Positions 1 to 6,353 of a stretch of 11,773 nucleotides of DNA are shown in pieces. The position numbers were made by a program, and so were the translations under genes. The stretch's first letter is position 1; the number at the start of each line of letters is the position of its first letter. This stretch comes from an uncultured Clostridia bacterium (GTDB lineage Bacteria; Bacillota_A; Clostridia; Christensenellales; Aristaeellaceae), in NCBI GenBank assembly GCA_947166205.1, contig CAMVDI010000043.1, positions 1 through 11,773 on the forward strand, in the 5' to 3' direction. Below the pieces are notes generated by a model. The model was not told the DNA's origin and did no database searches. It was given only the letters and a program-made list of their open reading frames with translations.

Positions 1-1
1 G

Positions 2-805
2 CCGGATATGGCGACGGTTGAGAAGCTGGTGGCGGAGGACGAGGCCATCAAGGGCATCTGGTGCGTGCCGAAGTATTCCAACCCCAGCGGAATCTCCTAC
101 AGCGACGAGACGGTACGCCGCTTCGCGAGGCTGAAGCCCGCTGCGAAGGATTTCCGGATCTTCTGGGACAACGCCTACGGCATGCATCACCTGTATGATG
201 ACCGGCAGGACTACCTGATCGAGATTCTCGCGGAGTGCAAGCGGGCAGGCAACCCGGACCTGGTGTACAAATTCGCGTCCACGTCCAAGATCACCTTCCC
301 GGGCAGCGGGATCGCCGCCCTGGCCACGTCACCCAACAACATGGAGGACATCAAGAAGCAGCTGAAGAACCAGACCATCGGCCACGACAAGGTGAACCAG
401 CTGCGCCATGTGCGCTTTTTCGGGAACATCCACGGCATGGTGGAGCATATGCGGAAGCACGCGGAGATCCTGCGCCCGAAGTTCGAAATGGTCGAGGACA
501 CGCTGGAGCGGGAGCTGGGAGACAAGGGAATCGGCACCTGGACCAAGCCGCTGGGCGGATACTTTATCGGCTTTGAGAGCCTGCCGGGCTGCGCGAAGAA
601 AATCGTCAGCATGTGCAAGAAGGCCGGTGTCATCATGACGCCGGCGGGGGCCACCTGGCCCTACGGAAAGGATCCCCAGGACACCAGCATCCGGATCGCG
701 CCGACCTTCCCCCCGCTGGAGGAGCTGGAAAAGGCCAGCGCGCTGTTTGCCCTGTGCGTCCGGATGGTCAGCGCGGAGAAGATCCTGGCGGAAAAATCGG
801 AATAG
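2..805 (+). CDS. PLP-dependent aminotransferase, aspartate-aminotransferase-like (3' part)
   Basis: The reading frame is open from the first complete codon (base 2), so the 5' end lies outside the window. The ATG at 8 is probably internal. The visible 267 residues hold the cofactor-binding part of a fold-type I aminotransferase. Counting from the Met at 8, there is an NPSG motif at residues 25-28, the D-N-A-Y motif at 54-57 (Asp to the pyridine nitrogen, Tyr to the ring hydroxyl), and STSKITFPGSG around Lys94, the likely Schiff-base lysine. A late SIRIAPTF segment carries the Arg expected to bind the substrate carboxylate. The style resembles the 'Asp_aminotransf' (PF12897-like) subgroup, whose members are about 420 residues, so roughly 150 residues are missing upstream. 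Expected reaction: amino transfer between an amino acid such as aspartate and a 2-oxo acid, in the cytoplasm. Family is secure; substrate is inference. The gene ends in TAG followed by an intrinsic terminator. Confidence 0.88.
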   Translation, partial: PDMATVEKLVAEDEAIKGIWCVPKYSNPSGISYSDETVRRFARLKPAAKDFRIFWDNAYGMHHLYDDRQDYLIEILAECKRAGNPDLVYKFASTSKITFPGSGIAALATSPNNMEDIKKQLKNQTIGHDKVNQLRHVRFFGNIHGMVEHMRKHAEILRPKFEMVEDTLERELGDKGIGTWTKPLGGYFIGFESLPGCAKKIVSMCKKAGVIMTPAGATWPYGKDPQDTSIRIAPTFPPLEELEKASALFALCVRMVSAEKILAEKSE

Positions 806-825
806 GACCGGGCGGACGGCCGCGG

Positions 826-855
826 AAAAGGCAGGGGAATCCCTGCTTTTTCTTT
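826..855 (+). terminator. Intrinsic terminator after the aminotransferase gene
   Basis: A perfect 6-bp stem GCAGGG (831-836) / CCCTGC (841-846) with loop GAAT is followed by TTTTTCTTT (847-855). An AAAA run at 826-829 can pair with the first Ts. It starts 20 bases after the stop codon. Confidence 0.88.
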
Positions 856-1002
856 CCGCCGGCCCGCCCCGGAGGGGACAGGGGGAAACCGCGGGACGGC
901 GGGGCGGAAAGGCGCCCCGCGCGGAAGGAAAAAGCCGCTGCCCCTTTCCGGGAAGCGGCGGAGAAACTGAAACAGAAACGGACGGTTACGGGGAGGAATC
1001 AC
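856..1002 (+). other. Hairpin-rich spacer upstream of the nucleosidase gene
   Basis: No gene is supported here and no convincing sigma-70-type promoter is visible. It holds an 8-bp inverted repeat, GCGGGGCG (899-906) / CGCCCCGC (913-920), flanked by CCGCG/CGCGG that may lengthen the stem. It also holds a second hairpin, GCCGCT (934-939) / AGCGGC (954-959), and three tandem hexamers GAAACN (963-980). Neither hairpin has a T run, so they are not intrinsic terminators. A purine-rich ribosome binding site (GGGGAGGA, about 990-997) ends the spacer. The region may be the leader of the next gene, but its function is unknown. Confidence 0.45.
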
Positions 1003-1686
1003 ATGAGGATCGGACTTTTGATCGCTGTGGAGAGCGAGCTGAAGGCGTTTCTCCGGAACGGGGAGGATATCCGGGAGGAGAAGGTGAACGGCCGGACGGT
1101 TTACCGGACCCGGATCGGAGGGAACGAGGTTTTTGCCCTCCGGTCCGGCTGCGGACAGATCGACGCCGCCTCCGGCACCCAGCTGCTGATCACCCGCTAC
1201 GGCTGCGAGCGGATGCTGAACTTCGGCGTGACGGGGGCCCTGGACCCGGCGCTGCGGGCGGAGGACCTGTTCGTGGTGACGGGGGCCTGCCACTACGACT
1301 TCGACACCTCCGCCGTGGATCCGGTCAGGCCCCATCAGTATGAAGAGTTCGCGGACGAATTCATCCCGCTGGACCCGGAAATGGCCGCCAGGGCGAGGCA
1401 GGCGGACCCGACGCTGCGGGAAGCGCGGGCGGCCAGCGGGGACCGGTTTGTGGCGGACCGGGCGTTCAAACAGGAGCTGCGGGCCCTGGGATGCCAGATC
1501 TGCGACATGGAGATCGCGGCGATCGCCCGGGTCTGCTGGATGAACGGCATCCCCTGCCTTTCCATCAAATGCATCAGCGATACCTTTGAGGGCAGCGGAC
1601 TTGACTTCTGGACCCATGTGGACCGCAGCGCGGAAAAGGCCTTCCGGGTGCTGCGGAACCTGATGGAAAGCGGGTTCGCGGGTTGA
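1003..1686 (+). CDS. 5'-methylthioadenosine/S-adenosylhomocysteine nucleosidase family protein
   Basis: This 227-residue protein matches the size and motif order of the MTAN/Pfs nucleoside phosphorylase-like family. Visible features are an N-terminal MRIGLLIAVESEL strand with Glu12 in the position of the E. coli catalytic-site Glu12, an SGCGQ turn at 48-52 (SGIGK in E. coli), NFGVTGAL at 73-80, SGD at 145-147, DME at 168-170 (nucleoside-binding Met-Glu pair) and ISD at 191-193, whose Asp is the expected general acid. The enzyme would hydrolyse the glycosidic bond of methylthioadenosine and/or S-adenosylhomocysteine, releasing adenine, for methionine salvage and methyl-cycle detoxification in the cytoplasm. 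ATG 1003 is chosen because GGGGAGGA lies just upstream and the protein starts exactly where the family starts. The frame stays open far upstream, but that part has no family similarity. Related purine-nucleoside hydrolases or phosphorylases remain possible, so the exact substrate is inference. Confidence 0.88.
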   Translation: MRIGLLIAVESELKAFLRNGEDIREEKVNGRTVYRTRIGGNEVFALRSGCGQIDAASGTQLLITRYGCERMLNFGVTGALDPALRAEDLFVVTGACHYDFDTSAVDPVRPHQYEEFADEFIPLDPEMAARARQADPTLREARAASGDRFVADRAFKQELRALGCQICDMEIAAIARVCWMNGIPCLSIKCISDTFEGSGLDFWTHVDRSAEKAFRVLRNLMESGFAG

Positions 1687-1711
1687 AAACCGCCGCGGAA
1701 AGTGGTACACT
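1683..1711 (+). promoter_or_regulatory. Sigma-70/sigma-A-type promoter for the DHH phosphoesterase gene
   Basis: TTGAAA (1683-1688), a 17-base spacer, then TACACT (1706-1711) preceded by the extended -10 dinucleotide TG (1703-1704). The -35 box overlaps the stop codon of the nucleosidase gene. Transcription would begin near 1718, downstream of the alternative upstream ATG, which supports the later start at 1783. Confidence 0.65.
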
Positions 1712-1782
1712 GCAGAAAAGCGTCTCCCGGCGGCGGGAGAGGATCCGGCCCCGGGAACGGGCACGGCAAAGGAGACCGAAAA

Positions 1783-2712
1783 ATGAGCGAAAAGAAGAGA
1801 CTGGTAACCCGGAGCGATTTTGATGGCCTGGTGTGCGCGATGATCCTGCGGGAACTGGATCTGATTGATGACATCAAGTTTGTCCACCCCAAGGATGTAC
1901 AGGACGGAAAGGTTGAGCTTTCCGAAAACGATATTACGACCAATCTGCCCTTTGATCCCCGGGTGGGCCTGTCCTTTGACCACCATGAATCCGAGATGAC
2001 CCGGATCCATACGGAGGACGCGAAGGGCAAGCTGATCATCGATCCCGACGCCCGCAGCGCGGCCCGGGTGGTGTACGACTATTACGGCGGCGCCGGGAAG
2101 CTGAAGGGAATCAGCGAGGAACTGATGACCGCGGTGGACAAGGGCGACAGCGCGGACTTCACCCTGGATGAGATTCTGCATCCCACCGGATGGGTGCTGA
2201 TGAACTATCTGATGGATCCCCGGACCGGGCTGGGACGCTTCCGTCAGTTCCGCATCTCGAACTATGACCTGATGATGGAGCTGATCAGCTACTGCGTCAA
2301 TCATACGGTGGAGGAGATCCTGGCCCAGCCGGACGTGAAGGAAAGGGTCGATGTCTACTTTGAGCAGGCGGAGCTCTTCGAGGCCCAGCTGAAACGGATC
2401 GCCCGGGTGGAAGGAAAGGTTGTGGTGCTGGATCTGCGCGGGGAGGAAATCATCCACGCGGGCAACCGGTTCATGATCTACGCCCTGTATCCCGAAGCGG
2501 AGATCTCCATCCATGTGGCCTGGGGCTTCCGGAAGCAGAATACCGCCGTCATGATCGGCAAGTCCATCGTCAACAAGGCCTCGGACTTCGATATCGGCGC
2601 CCTCTGCCTCTCCTACGGCGGGGGCGGGCACCGGAACGCGGGCACCTGCCAGCTGGCCAACGACGAGGTGGACGCGAAGCTGCCGGAGATCATCGCGGCG
2701 ATCAACGGATAA
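1783..2712 (+). CDS. DHH/DHHA1 family phosphoesterase
   Basis: A 309-residue protein with the two-domain DHH phosphoesterase layout. The N-terminal DHH domain shows SDFDG at 11-15 (metal-binding Asp12 and Asp14), FDHHES at 65-70 (the signature DHH triad) and an Asp at 119 in AVDKGD, all expected manganese ligands. The C-terminal DHHA1 domain carries GGGGHRNAG at 279-287, the substrate-binding glycine loop. Such proteins hydrolyse phosphodiester or phosphoanhydride bonds. Related groups include RecJ, NrnA-type nanoRNases, cyclic-di-AMP phosphodiesterases and exopolyphosphatases. There are no transmembrane or sensory domains, so it is not a GdpP-type enzyme, and the substrate cannot be decided from sequence alone. 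ATG 1783 is chosen for AAAGGAG (1768-1774) with an 8-base spacer. An in-frame ATG at 1702 overlaps the promoter -10 region and adds only a Gly-rich low-complexity stretch. The gene appears to be a single transcription unit. Confidence 0.9.
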   Translation: MSEKKRLVTRSDFDGLVCAMILRELDLIDDIKFVHPKDVQDGKVELSENDITTNLPFDPRVGLSFDHHESEMTRIHTEDAKGKLIIDPDARSAARVVYDYYGGAGKLKGISEELMTAVDKGDSADFTLDEILHPTGWVLMNYLMDPRTGLGRFRQFRISNYDLMMELISYCVNHTVEEILAQPDVKERVDVYFEQAELFEAQLKRIARVEGKVVVLDLRGEEIIHAGNRFMIYALYPEAEISIHVAWGFRKQNTAVMIGKSIVNKASDFDIGALCLSYGGGGHRNAGTCQLANDEVDAKLPEIIAAING

Positions 2713-2740
2713 AACGGATCGGCGGGCGGTATTTTTCTCC

Positions 2741-2769
2741 TTGCCCCATTCTGTTTCTTTTGTTATAAT
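2741..2769 (+). promoter_or_regulatory. Sigma-70/sigma-A-type extended -10 promoter for the parvulin-like lipoprotein gene
   Basis: TTGCCC (2741-2746), a 17-base spacer, then a consensus TATAAT (2764-2769) with an extended -10 TG at 2761-2762. It lies 28 bases after the preceding stop codon in an unusually T-rich stretch for this window, and about 50 bases before the ATG at 2820. Confidence 0.85.
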
Positions 2770-2819
2770 GCCATTCGTATGCGGATTGACACACTACTGA
2801 CGAAGGGATGACGATTTAG

Positions 2820-4199
2820 ATGAAAAAGCAGGCTTTGCTTGCGCTGATGCTGGCGCTGACCCTGATCCTGACCGGATGCACCCTGGTGCAGAAGGACATG
2901 GCTGTGGACGCGGCGACGGAGATTATCCGCCTGGGCGACGCGGTGGTGACCAAGGGCGAGATCCAGGAGGAGATCGAGGGTCAGCTGGATTACATGGAAT
3001 ACGTCTATTCCATGTACGGAATGAGCTTTGACAGGACCAGCGCGGAGAGCGCCGCGCAGGCCCGGGAAACCGTGATCGAAAGCTTCAAGGAACAGCTGGT
3101 CCGGGAAGCGAAGATCAGGGAGCTGGGGCTGGATCAGCTGACGGAAGAGGAACAGGCCAAGGTTCAGGCGGACGCCGAGGCCACCTATCAGAGCAATCTG
3201 GACTATGTGCTTTCCACCATCACGGACGAGAACCTGACCGACGAGGAAAAGACCGCCCAGGCGAAGGCCCGGCTGGAAGAGACGGGATACACCATGGAGA
3301 AGGCCCTGGAGAACGCGCGGGAAACCATGCTGACCGAAAAGCTCCGGGCGGATGTGGTCAGGGACGTGACCGTCTCCGACGAGGAGATTCAGAAGGATTA
3401 TGACAGCCGCGTGGCCGCGGATCAGGAGAAATACGCCGCCAGCCCCGCTTCCTGGACCGTGGCGGCCAACAACGGCAGCGCCCTGTATTACACCCCTGCC
3501 GGCGTCCGCTTCGTGAAGCAGATTCTGGTCAAGTTCCAGGACGAGGATCAGACGAAGATCACCGAGGCGAACAGCCGGGTCACTTCCATCCAGAGCGACA
3601 TCACCGCCGCCGAGGCGAAGATCGCCGCCGCCCAGGAAACCCTGGATAGCGAGACTGCCGGGGAGGAAGACAAGGCCGCCGCCAAGACCGACAAGGAAGC
3701 GGCTGAGGCGGAGAAGGCGGCCGCGGAGGAGAGCCTGACCGCCGCCCAGAAGGAAGCCGCGGACGCGCAGGAGGCCGCTTTCGCCCACATCGATGAGACC
3801 GCGGACGGGATTCTGGCGGAGCTGGAAGCCGGAGCGGACTGGGATCAGCTGATGGCCGACAGGACACAGGATCCCGGCATGCAGAGCGGCGTGACCGCGG
3901 AGCGCGGATACGCGGTTTCCGCGGACATGACGACCTTTGATCCCGCCTTCGTTTCCGCGGCCATGGCGCTGGAGAAGATCGGCGACGTGAGCGGAAAGAT
4001 CCGCGGGGACAGCCACGGATACTACATCATCCGCTATGTGGGCGACGCCGCGGAGGGCCCCGTCGCGCTGGATGAGGTGAAGGAGACGATCCGGACTTCC
4101 CTGCAGTCCTCGAAGGAATCCACCACCTATTCGGAGACCCTGAAGGGCTGGGTGGACGCCGCGGATTTCAAAGTCGACCTGAACGCGCTGAACAACTGA
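2820..4199 (+). CDS. PrsA/SurA-like lipoprotein foldase with a coiled-coil-split parvulin domain
   Basis: This 459-residue protein begins with a lipoprotein signal peptide (MKKQ, hydrophobic core, lipobox LTGC with Cys20), so it should be anchored on the outer face of the cytoplasmic membrane. Residues 30-200 form a helical SurA/PrsA-like N-terminal chaperone domain. The parvulin (PpiC) domain starts with strand VRFVKQILVKF (229-239), is interrupted by an Ala/Glu/Lys-rich predicted coiled coil (about 243-325), then resumes with ILAELEAGADWDQLM, TQDPG (349-353), FDPAFVSAAMAL and GYYIIRYV (400-407). The two histidines typical of active parvulins are Gln234 and Tyr402 here, so isomerase activity is doubtful and a holdase/foldase role in secretion is likelier. 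A C-terminal helix follows. The RBS GAAGGGA lies about 11 bases upstream, and the gene has its own promoter. Family is fairly secure; enzymatic activity is not. Confidence 0.85.
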   Translation: MKKQALLALMLALTLILTGCTLVQKDMAVDAATEIIRLGDAVVTKGEIQEEIEGQLDYMEYVYSMYGMSFDRTSAESAAQARETVIESFKEQLVREAKIRELGLDQLTEEEQAKVQADAEATYQSNLDYVLSTITDENLTDEEKTAQAKARLEETGYTMEKALENARETMLTEKLRADVVRDVTVSDEEIQKDYDSRVAADQEKYAASPASWTVAANNGSALYYTPAGVRFVKQILVKFQDEDQTKITEANSRVTSIQSDITAAEAKIAAAQETLDSETAGEEDKAAAKTDKEAAEAEKAAAEESLTAAQKEAADAQEAAFAHIDETADGILAELEAGADWDQLMADRTQDPGMQSGVTAERGYAVSADMTTFDPAFVSAAMALEKIGDVSGKIRGDSHGYYIIRYVGDAAEGPVALDEVKETIRTSLQSSKESTTYSETLKGWVDAADFKVDLNALNN

Positions 4200-4214
4200 G
4201 AAACGGTGCGCTGC

Positions 4215-4250
4215 GGGGGTGCCGCCGGGAGTGGCGGCATCCCCCTTTTT
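4215..4250 (+). terminator. Intrinsic terminator or attenuator between the foldase and DUF975-like genes
   Basis: A long GC stem, GGGGGTGCCGCC (4215-4226) against GGCGGCATCCCCC (4233-4245) with one bulged base and loop GGGAGT, is followed directly by TTTTT (4246-4250). Only 17 bases separate the T run from the next ATG, and that gap is filled by the ribosome binding site AAGGAGAG. Confidence 0.85.
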
Positions 4251-4267
4251 ACAAGGAGAGCTGATTC

Positions 4268-5227
4268 ATGAGCATACCCGCGAAATGTAAAATCCGGATC
4301 CGGGAAGCCCTGAAGGGCAACTGGCTGACCGCCCTGCTGATCGCTCTGACCGTGAACCTGCCTTCGCTGCTGGTCCAGGGAATTGCCGCCTTTACCGGGA
4401 ACGACCTGACGTCACGGCTGCTTTCCCTGATGGAGTCCTCCCTCTATTCCGGCGGCTCCGCCGCGGATTCGGCCCGGCTGATTTCGGGCATGCGGGAGAT
4501 CCGGGAATCCGGCGGGGTCTGGGCCATGCAGGGCCTGAACCTGGCCGCGGCGCTGGTGACCCCCTGCCTGACGCTGGGCATGCTGGCCTGGCTGCTGGGC
4601 CGCCTGCGGAAGGAGGAGGATCCCGGGGTCGCCGCCGCCTTCAGCCGGATCGGAGCTTTCTTCCGGGCCGTCGGGCTCCGGCTGTATACCACCTGGCGGG
4701 TGTTTCTCTGGATGCTGCCCGGGATCGCGCTGAGCCTGGCGGGGATCGCCGTTCTCCTGGCGGCCCCGGCCTCGGCATCGGAGGATTCCGTCTGGCTCAT
4801 CTTCACGCTGTACCTGGGGATGGAGATGGGGGCCCTGGCACTGATGCTGGTTTTCGGGGTGCGGGCCGCGCTGAAATATGCCCTGGGAGACCTGATCCTG
4901 GCGGACCGTCCCGAAACCGGCCCGATCCAGGCGGCGAAGGAAAGCGTGCGGATGGTCATGCAGGGCAGGCGCGGAACCCTGTTCGGCCTCTATATGAGCT
5001 TTTTCGGATGGTACGCGGCGGTGATGGCCGTTTCCCTTCTGGGCGGAACCTCTTCCCCGGCCTCCGTGATCGGGCTGATGCTCCAGATGCTGGCCTCCCT
5101 GGCTCTTTCCGTATACGTGAACGGAACCCTGGCCGCCTTCTATCTGGAGATCCGGGAGACGGAACAGGCGGGGACGGCGCCGGAGGGAGCGCTGCCTGAG
5201 AACGGAAACGACGAGGAAAGCGACTGA
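4268..5227 (+). CDS. DUF975-like integral membrane protein, function unknown
   Basis: A 319-residue protein with about six hydrophobic segments (roughly residues 19-40, 90-111, 143-167, 175-198, 237-259 and 264-293) and a charged acidic C-terminal tail (ENGNDEESD). The N-terminal motif (IREALKGNWLTALLIALT) and the central segment (ALKYALGDLILADRP followed by AAKESVRMVMQGRRGTLFGLY and SFFGWYAAVM) resemble DUF975 membrane proteins of Bacillota. In those proteins a conserved Tyr and an 'ILADNP...A...S..LM.G' helix precede a late transmembrane segment. No catalytic motif is visible and the function is unknown. ATG 4268 has AAGGAGAG 7 bases upstream. It lies 5 bases before murG, so the two are almost certainly co-transcribed. 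The terminator-like hairpin just upstream means expression depends on readthrough or on a promoter inside the preceding gene. Confidence 0.78.
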   Translation: MSIPAKCKIRIREALKGNWLTALLIALTVNLPSLLVQGIAAFTGNDLTSRLLSLMESSLYSGGSAADSARLISGMREIRESGGVWAMQGLNLAAALVTPCLTLGMLAWLLGRLRKEEDPGVAAAFSRIGAFFRAVGLRLYTTWRVFLWMLPGIALSLAGIAVLLAAPASASEDSVWLIFTLYLGMEMGALALMLVFGVRAALKYALGDLILADRPETGPIQAAKESVRMVMQGRRGTLFGLYMSFFGWYAAVMAVSLLGGTSSPASVIGLMLQMLASLALSVYVNGTLAAFYLEIRETEQAGTAPEGALPENGNDEESD

Positions 5228-5232
5228 AATCC

Positions 5233-6306
5233 ATGGAAAAACGAAAAATCGTGCTGACCGGCGGCGGAACCCTGGGACACGTGACCCCGCACCTGGCGCT
5301 GATCCCCCATCTCAGGGAAGCCGGATATGAGATTCACTACATCGGGACGGAGAACGGGATGGAAGCGGCGAAGATGCGGTCCGTCCCCGGCGTGACCTAT
5401 CACGCGGTGAAGAGCGGAAAGCTGCGCCGGTACTTCTCCTGGCAGAATTTTACCGACCCTTTCCGGGTCATCGCGGGGGCATTTCAGTCCGCGCGGCTGA
5501 TGGGCCGGATCAGGCCGGACGTGGTATTCAGCAAGGGCGGATTCGTGGCGGTGCCGGTGGTCTTCGGCGCCTGGCTGCACCGGATTCCCGTGCTGTGCCA
5601 CGAAAGCGATCTGACCCCGGGACTGGCCAACAAGCTTTGCCGCCCCTTCGCGAAACGCTTCGCCACCACCTTCCCGGAGTGCGCGGAGGCGCTGGGGAGC
5701 AAGGCGGAGATGACCGGAACGCCGCTGCGCCCGGAGCTGTTCCGGGGAAGCCAGGAAAAGGGGCTGGAGCTGTTCGGATTTGACGGTTCCCGTCCTGTGC
5801 TGCTGATGATGGGAGGCTCCTCCGGCGCCAAGCGGGTGAACGCGGCGCTGCGGGAAGCCCTGCCCCGGCTGACGGAGGACTTCGACATCGCCCATGTCTG
5901 CGGAAAGGGCAATCTGGATCCTGCCCTGGAGGGAACCCGGGGTTACAGCCAGAAGGAGTTCCTGGATAAGGAGCTGCCGGACGCGCTGGCCGCGGCGGAC
6001 CTGGTTCTGAGCCGGGCGGGCGCCAACGCGCTGGGAGAGTTCCAGCAGCTGGGCCGGCCCATGCTGCTGATCCCCTATCCGAAGGACGCCAGCCGGGGAG
6101 ACCAGATTCTGAACGCCGAAAGCATGAAGAAACGGGGGCTTTGCCATGTGCTGCCCCAGGAAGAGATGAACGGGGAAACCCTGGCCAAAGCGCTCCGGGA
6201 GACCTGGGCGGACCGGGAGAATCTGGAAAAAGCGCTCCGGGAGGCGCCCCCCGCTGACGGAACGAAGCGGGTGCTGGAGATGGTTGAGGAAATCCAGAAG
6301 CGCTGA
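5233..6306 (+). CDS. murG: UDP-N-acetylglucosamine--N-acetylmuramyl-(pentapeptide) pyrophosphoryl-undecaprenol GlcNAc transferase
   Basis: A 357-residue GT-B fold (GT28) glycosyltransferase of normal MurG length. It transfers GlcNAc from UDP-GlcNAc to lipid I to make lipid II, the last cytoplasmic step of peptidoglycan precursor synthesis, at the inner membrane face. Motifs in order are the N-terminal glycine loop GGGTLGHVTPH (10-20; GGTGGH in classic MurG), SKGGF (100-104), HESDLTPGLANK (123-134; HEQN-type in E. coli), the second glycine loop MGGSSGAKRVN (193-203), SRAGANALGE (260-269) with the acidic residue expected to contact UDP-GlcNAc, and DQILNAE (290-296). This pattern is the variant common in Bacillota. 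The gene sits outside any division/cell-wall cluster, between a DUF975-like gene and a GT2 gene, so it may be a second paralogue. A GAGGA-type RBS lies in the end of the preceding gene. Confidence 0.92.
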   Translation: MEKRKIVLTGGGTLGHVTPHLALIPHLREAGYEIHYIGTENGMEAAKMRSVPGVTYHAVKSGKLRRYFSWQNFTDPFRVIAGAFQSARLMGRIRPDVVFSKGGFVAVPVVFGAWLHRIPVLCHESDLTPGLANKLCRPFAKRFATTFPECAEALGSKAEMTGTPLRPELFRGSQEKGLELFGFDGSRPVLLMMGGSSGAKRVNAALREALPRLTEDFDIAHVCGKGNLDPALEGTRGYSQKEFLDKELPDALAAADLVLSRAGANALGEFQQLGRPMLLIPYPKDASRGDQILNAESMKKRGLCHVLPQEEMNGETLAKALRETWADRENLEKALREAPPADGTKRVLEMVEEIQKR

Positions 6307-6353
6307 GACTTTCCGGAGAACGGGAAACAGAAAACGCTCAACGGGAGAGGGAC

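Noticed and set aside
613..1002. Upstream in-frame extension of the nucleosidase gene to 613
   Set aside because: It would overlap the aminotransferase gene and cross the terminator. The added sequence is Gly/Arg-rich without family similarity, while ATG 1003 has a good RBS and the correct family N-terminus.
1702..1782. Alternative start at 1702 for the DHH phosphoesterase
   Set aside because: It overlaps the promoter -10 region and lies upstream of the expected transcription start. It adds a Gly-rich stretch not seen in the family, and ATG 1783 has a well-spaced AAAGGAG.
661..2631. A 656-codon open frame on the minus strand, and other long minus-strand frames throughout (for example 2763-4016, 5140-6486, 6075-7427, 7331-8380)
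   Set aside because: They lie antisense to well-recognised genes, have low-complexity compositions rich in Arg, Pro, Gly and His, and match no family. They are expected from GC-rich codon use with few stop codons.
2786..2814. TTGACA at 2786-2791 as a second promoter for the foldase gene
   Set aside because: No acceptable -10 hexamer lies 16-18 bases downstream, and transcription would start at or after the ATG.
3546..3794. The alanine-rich segment as a tandem DNA repeat
   Set aside because: Codons and residues vary and there is no fixed-length repeat unit. It is compositional bias typical of a coiled coil.
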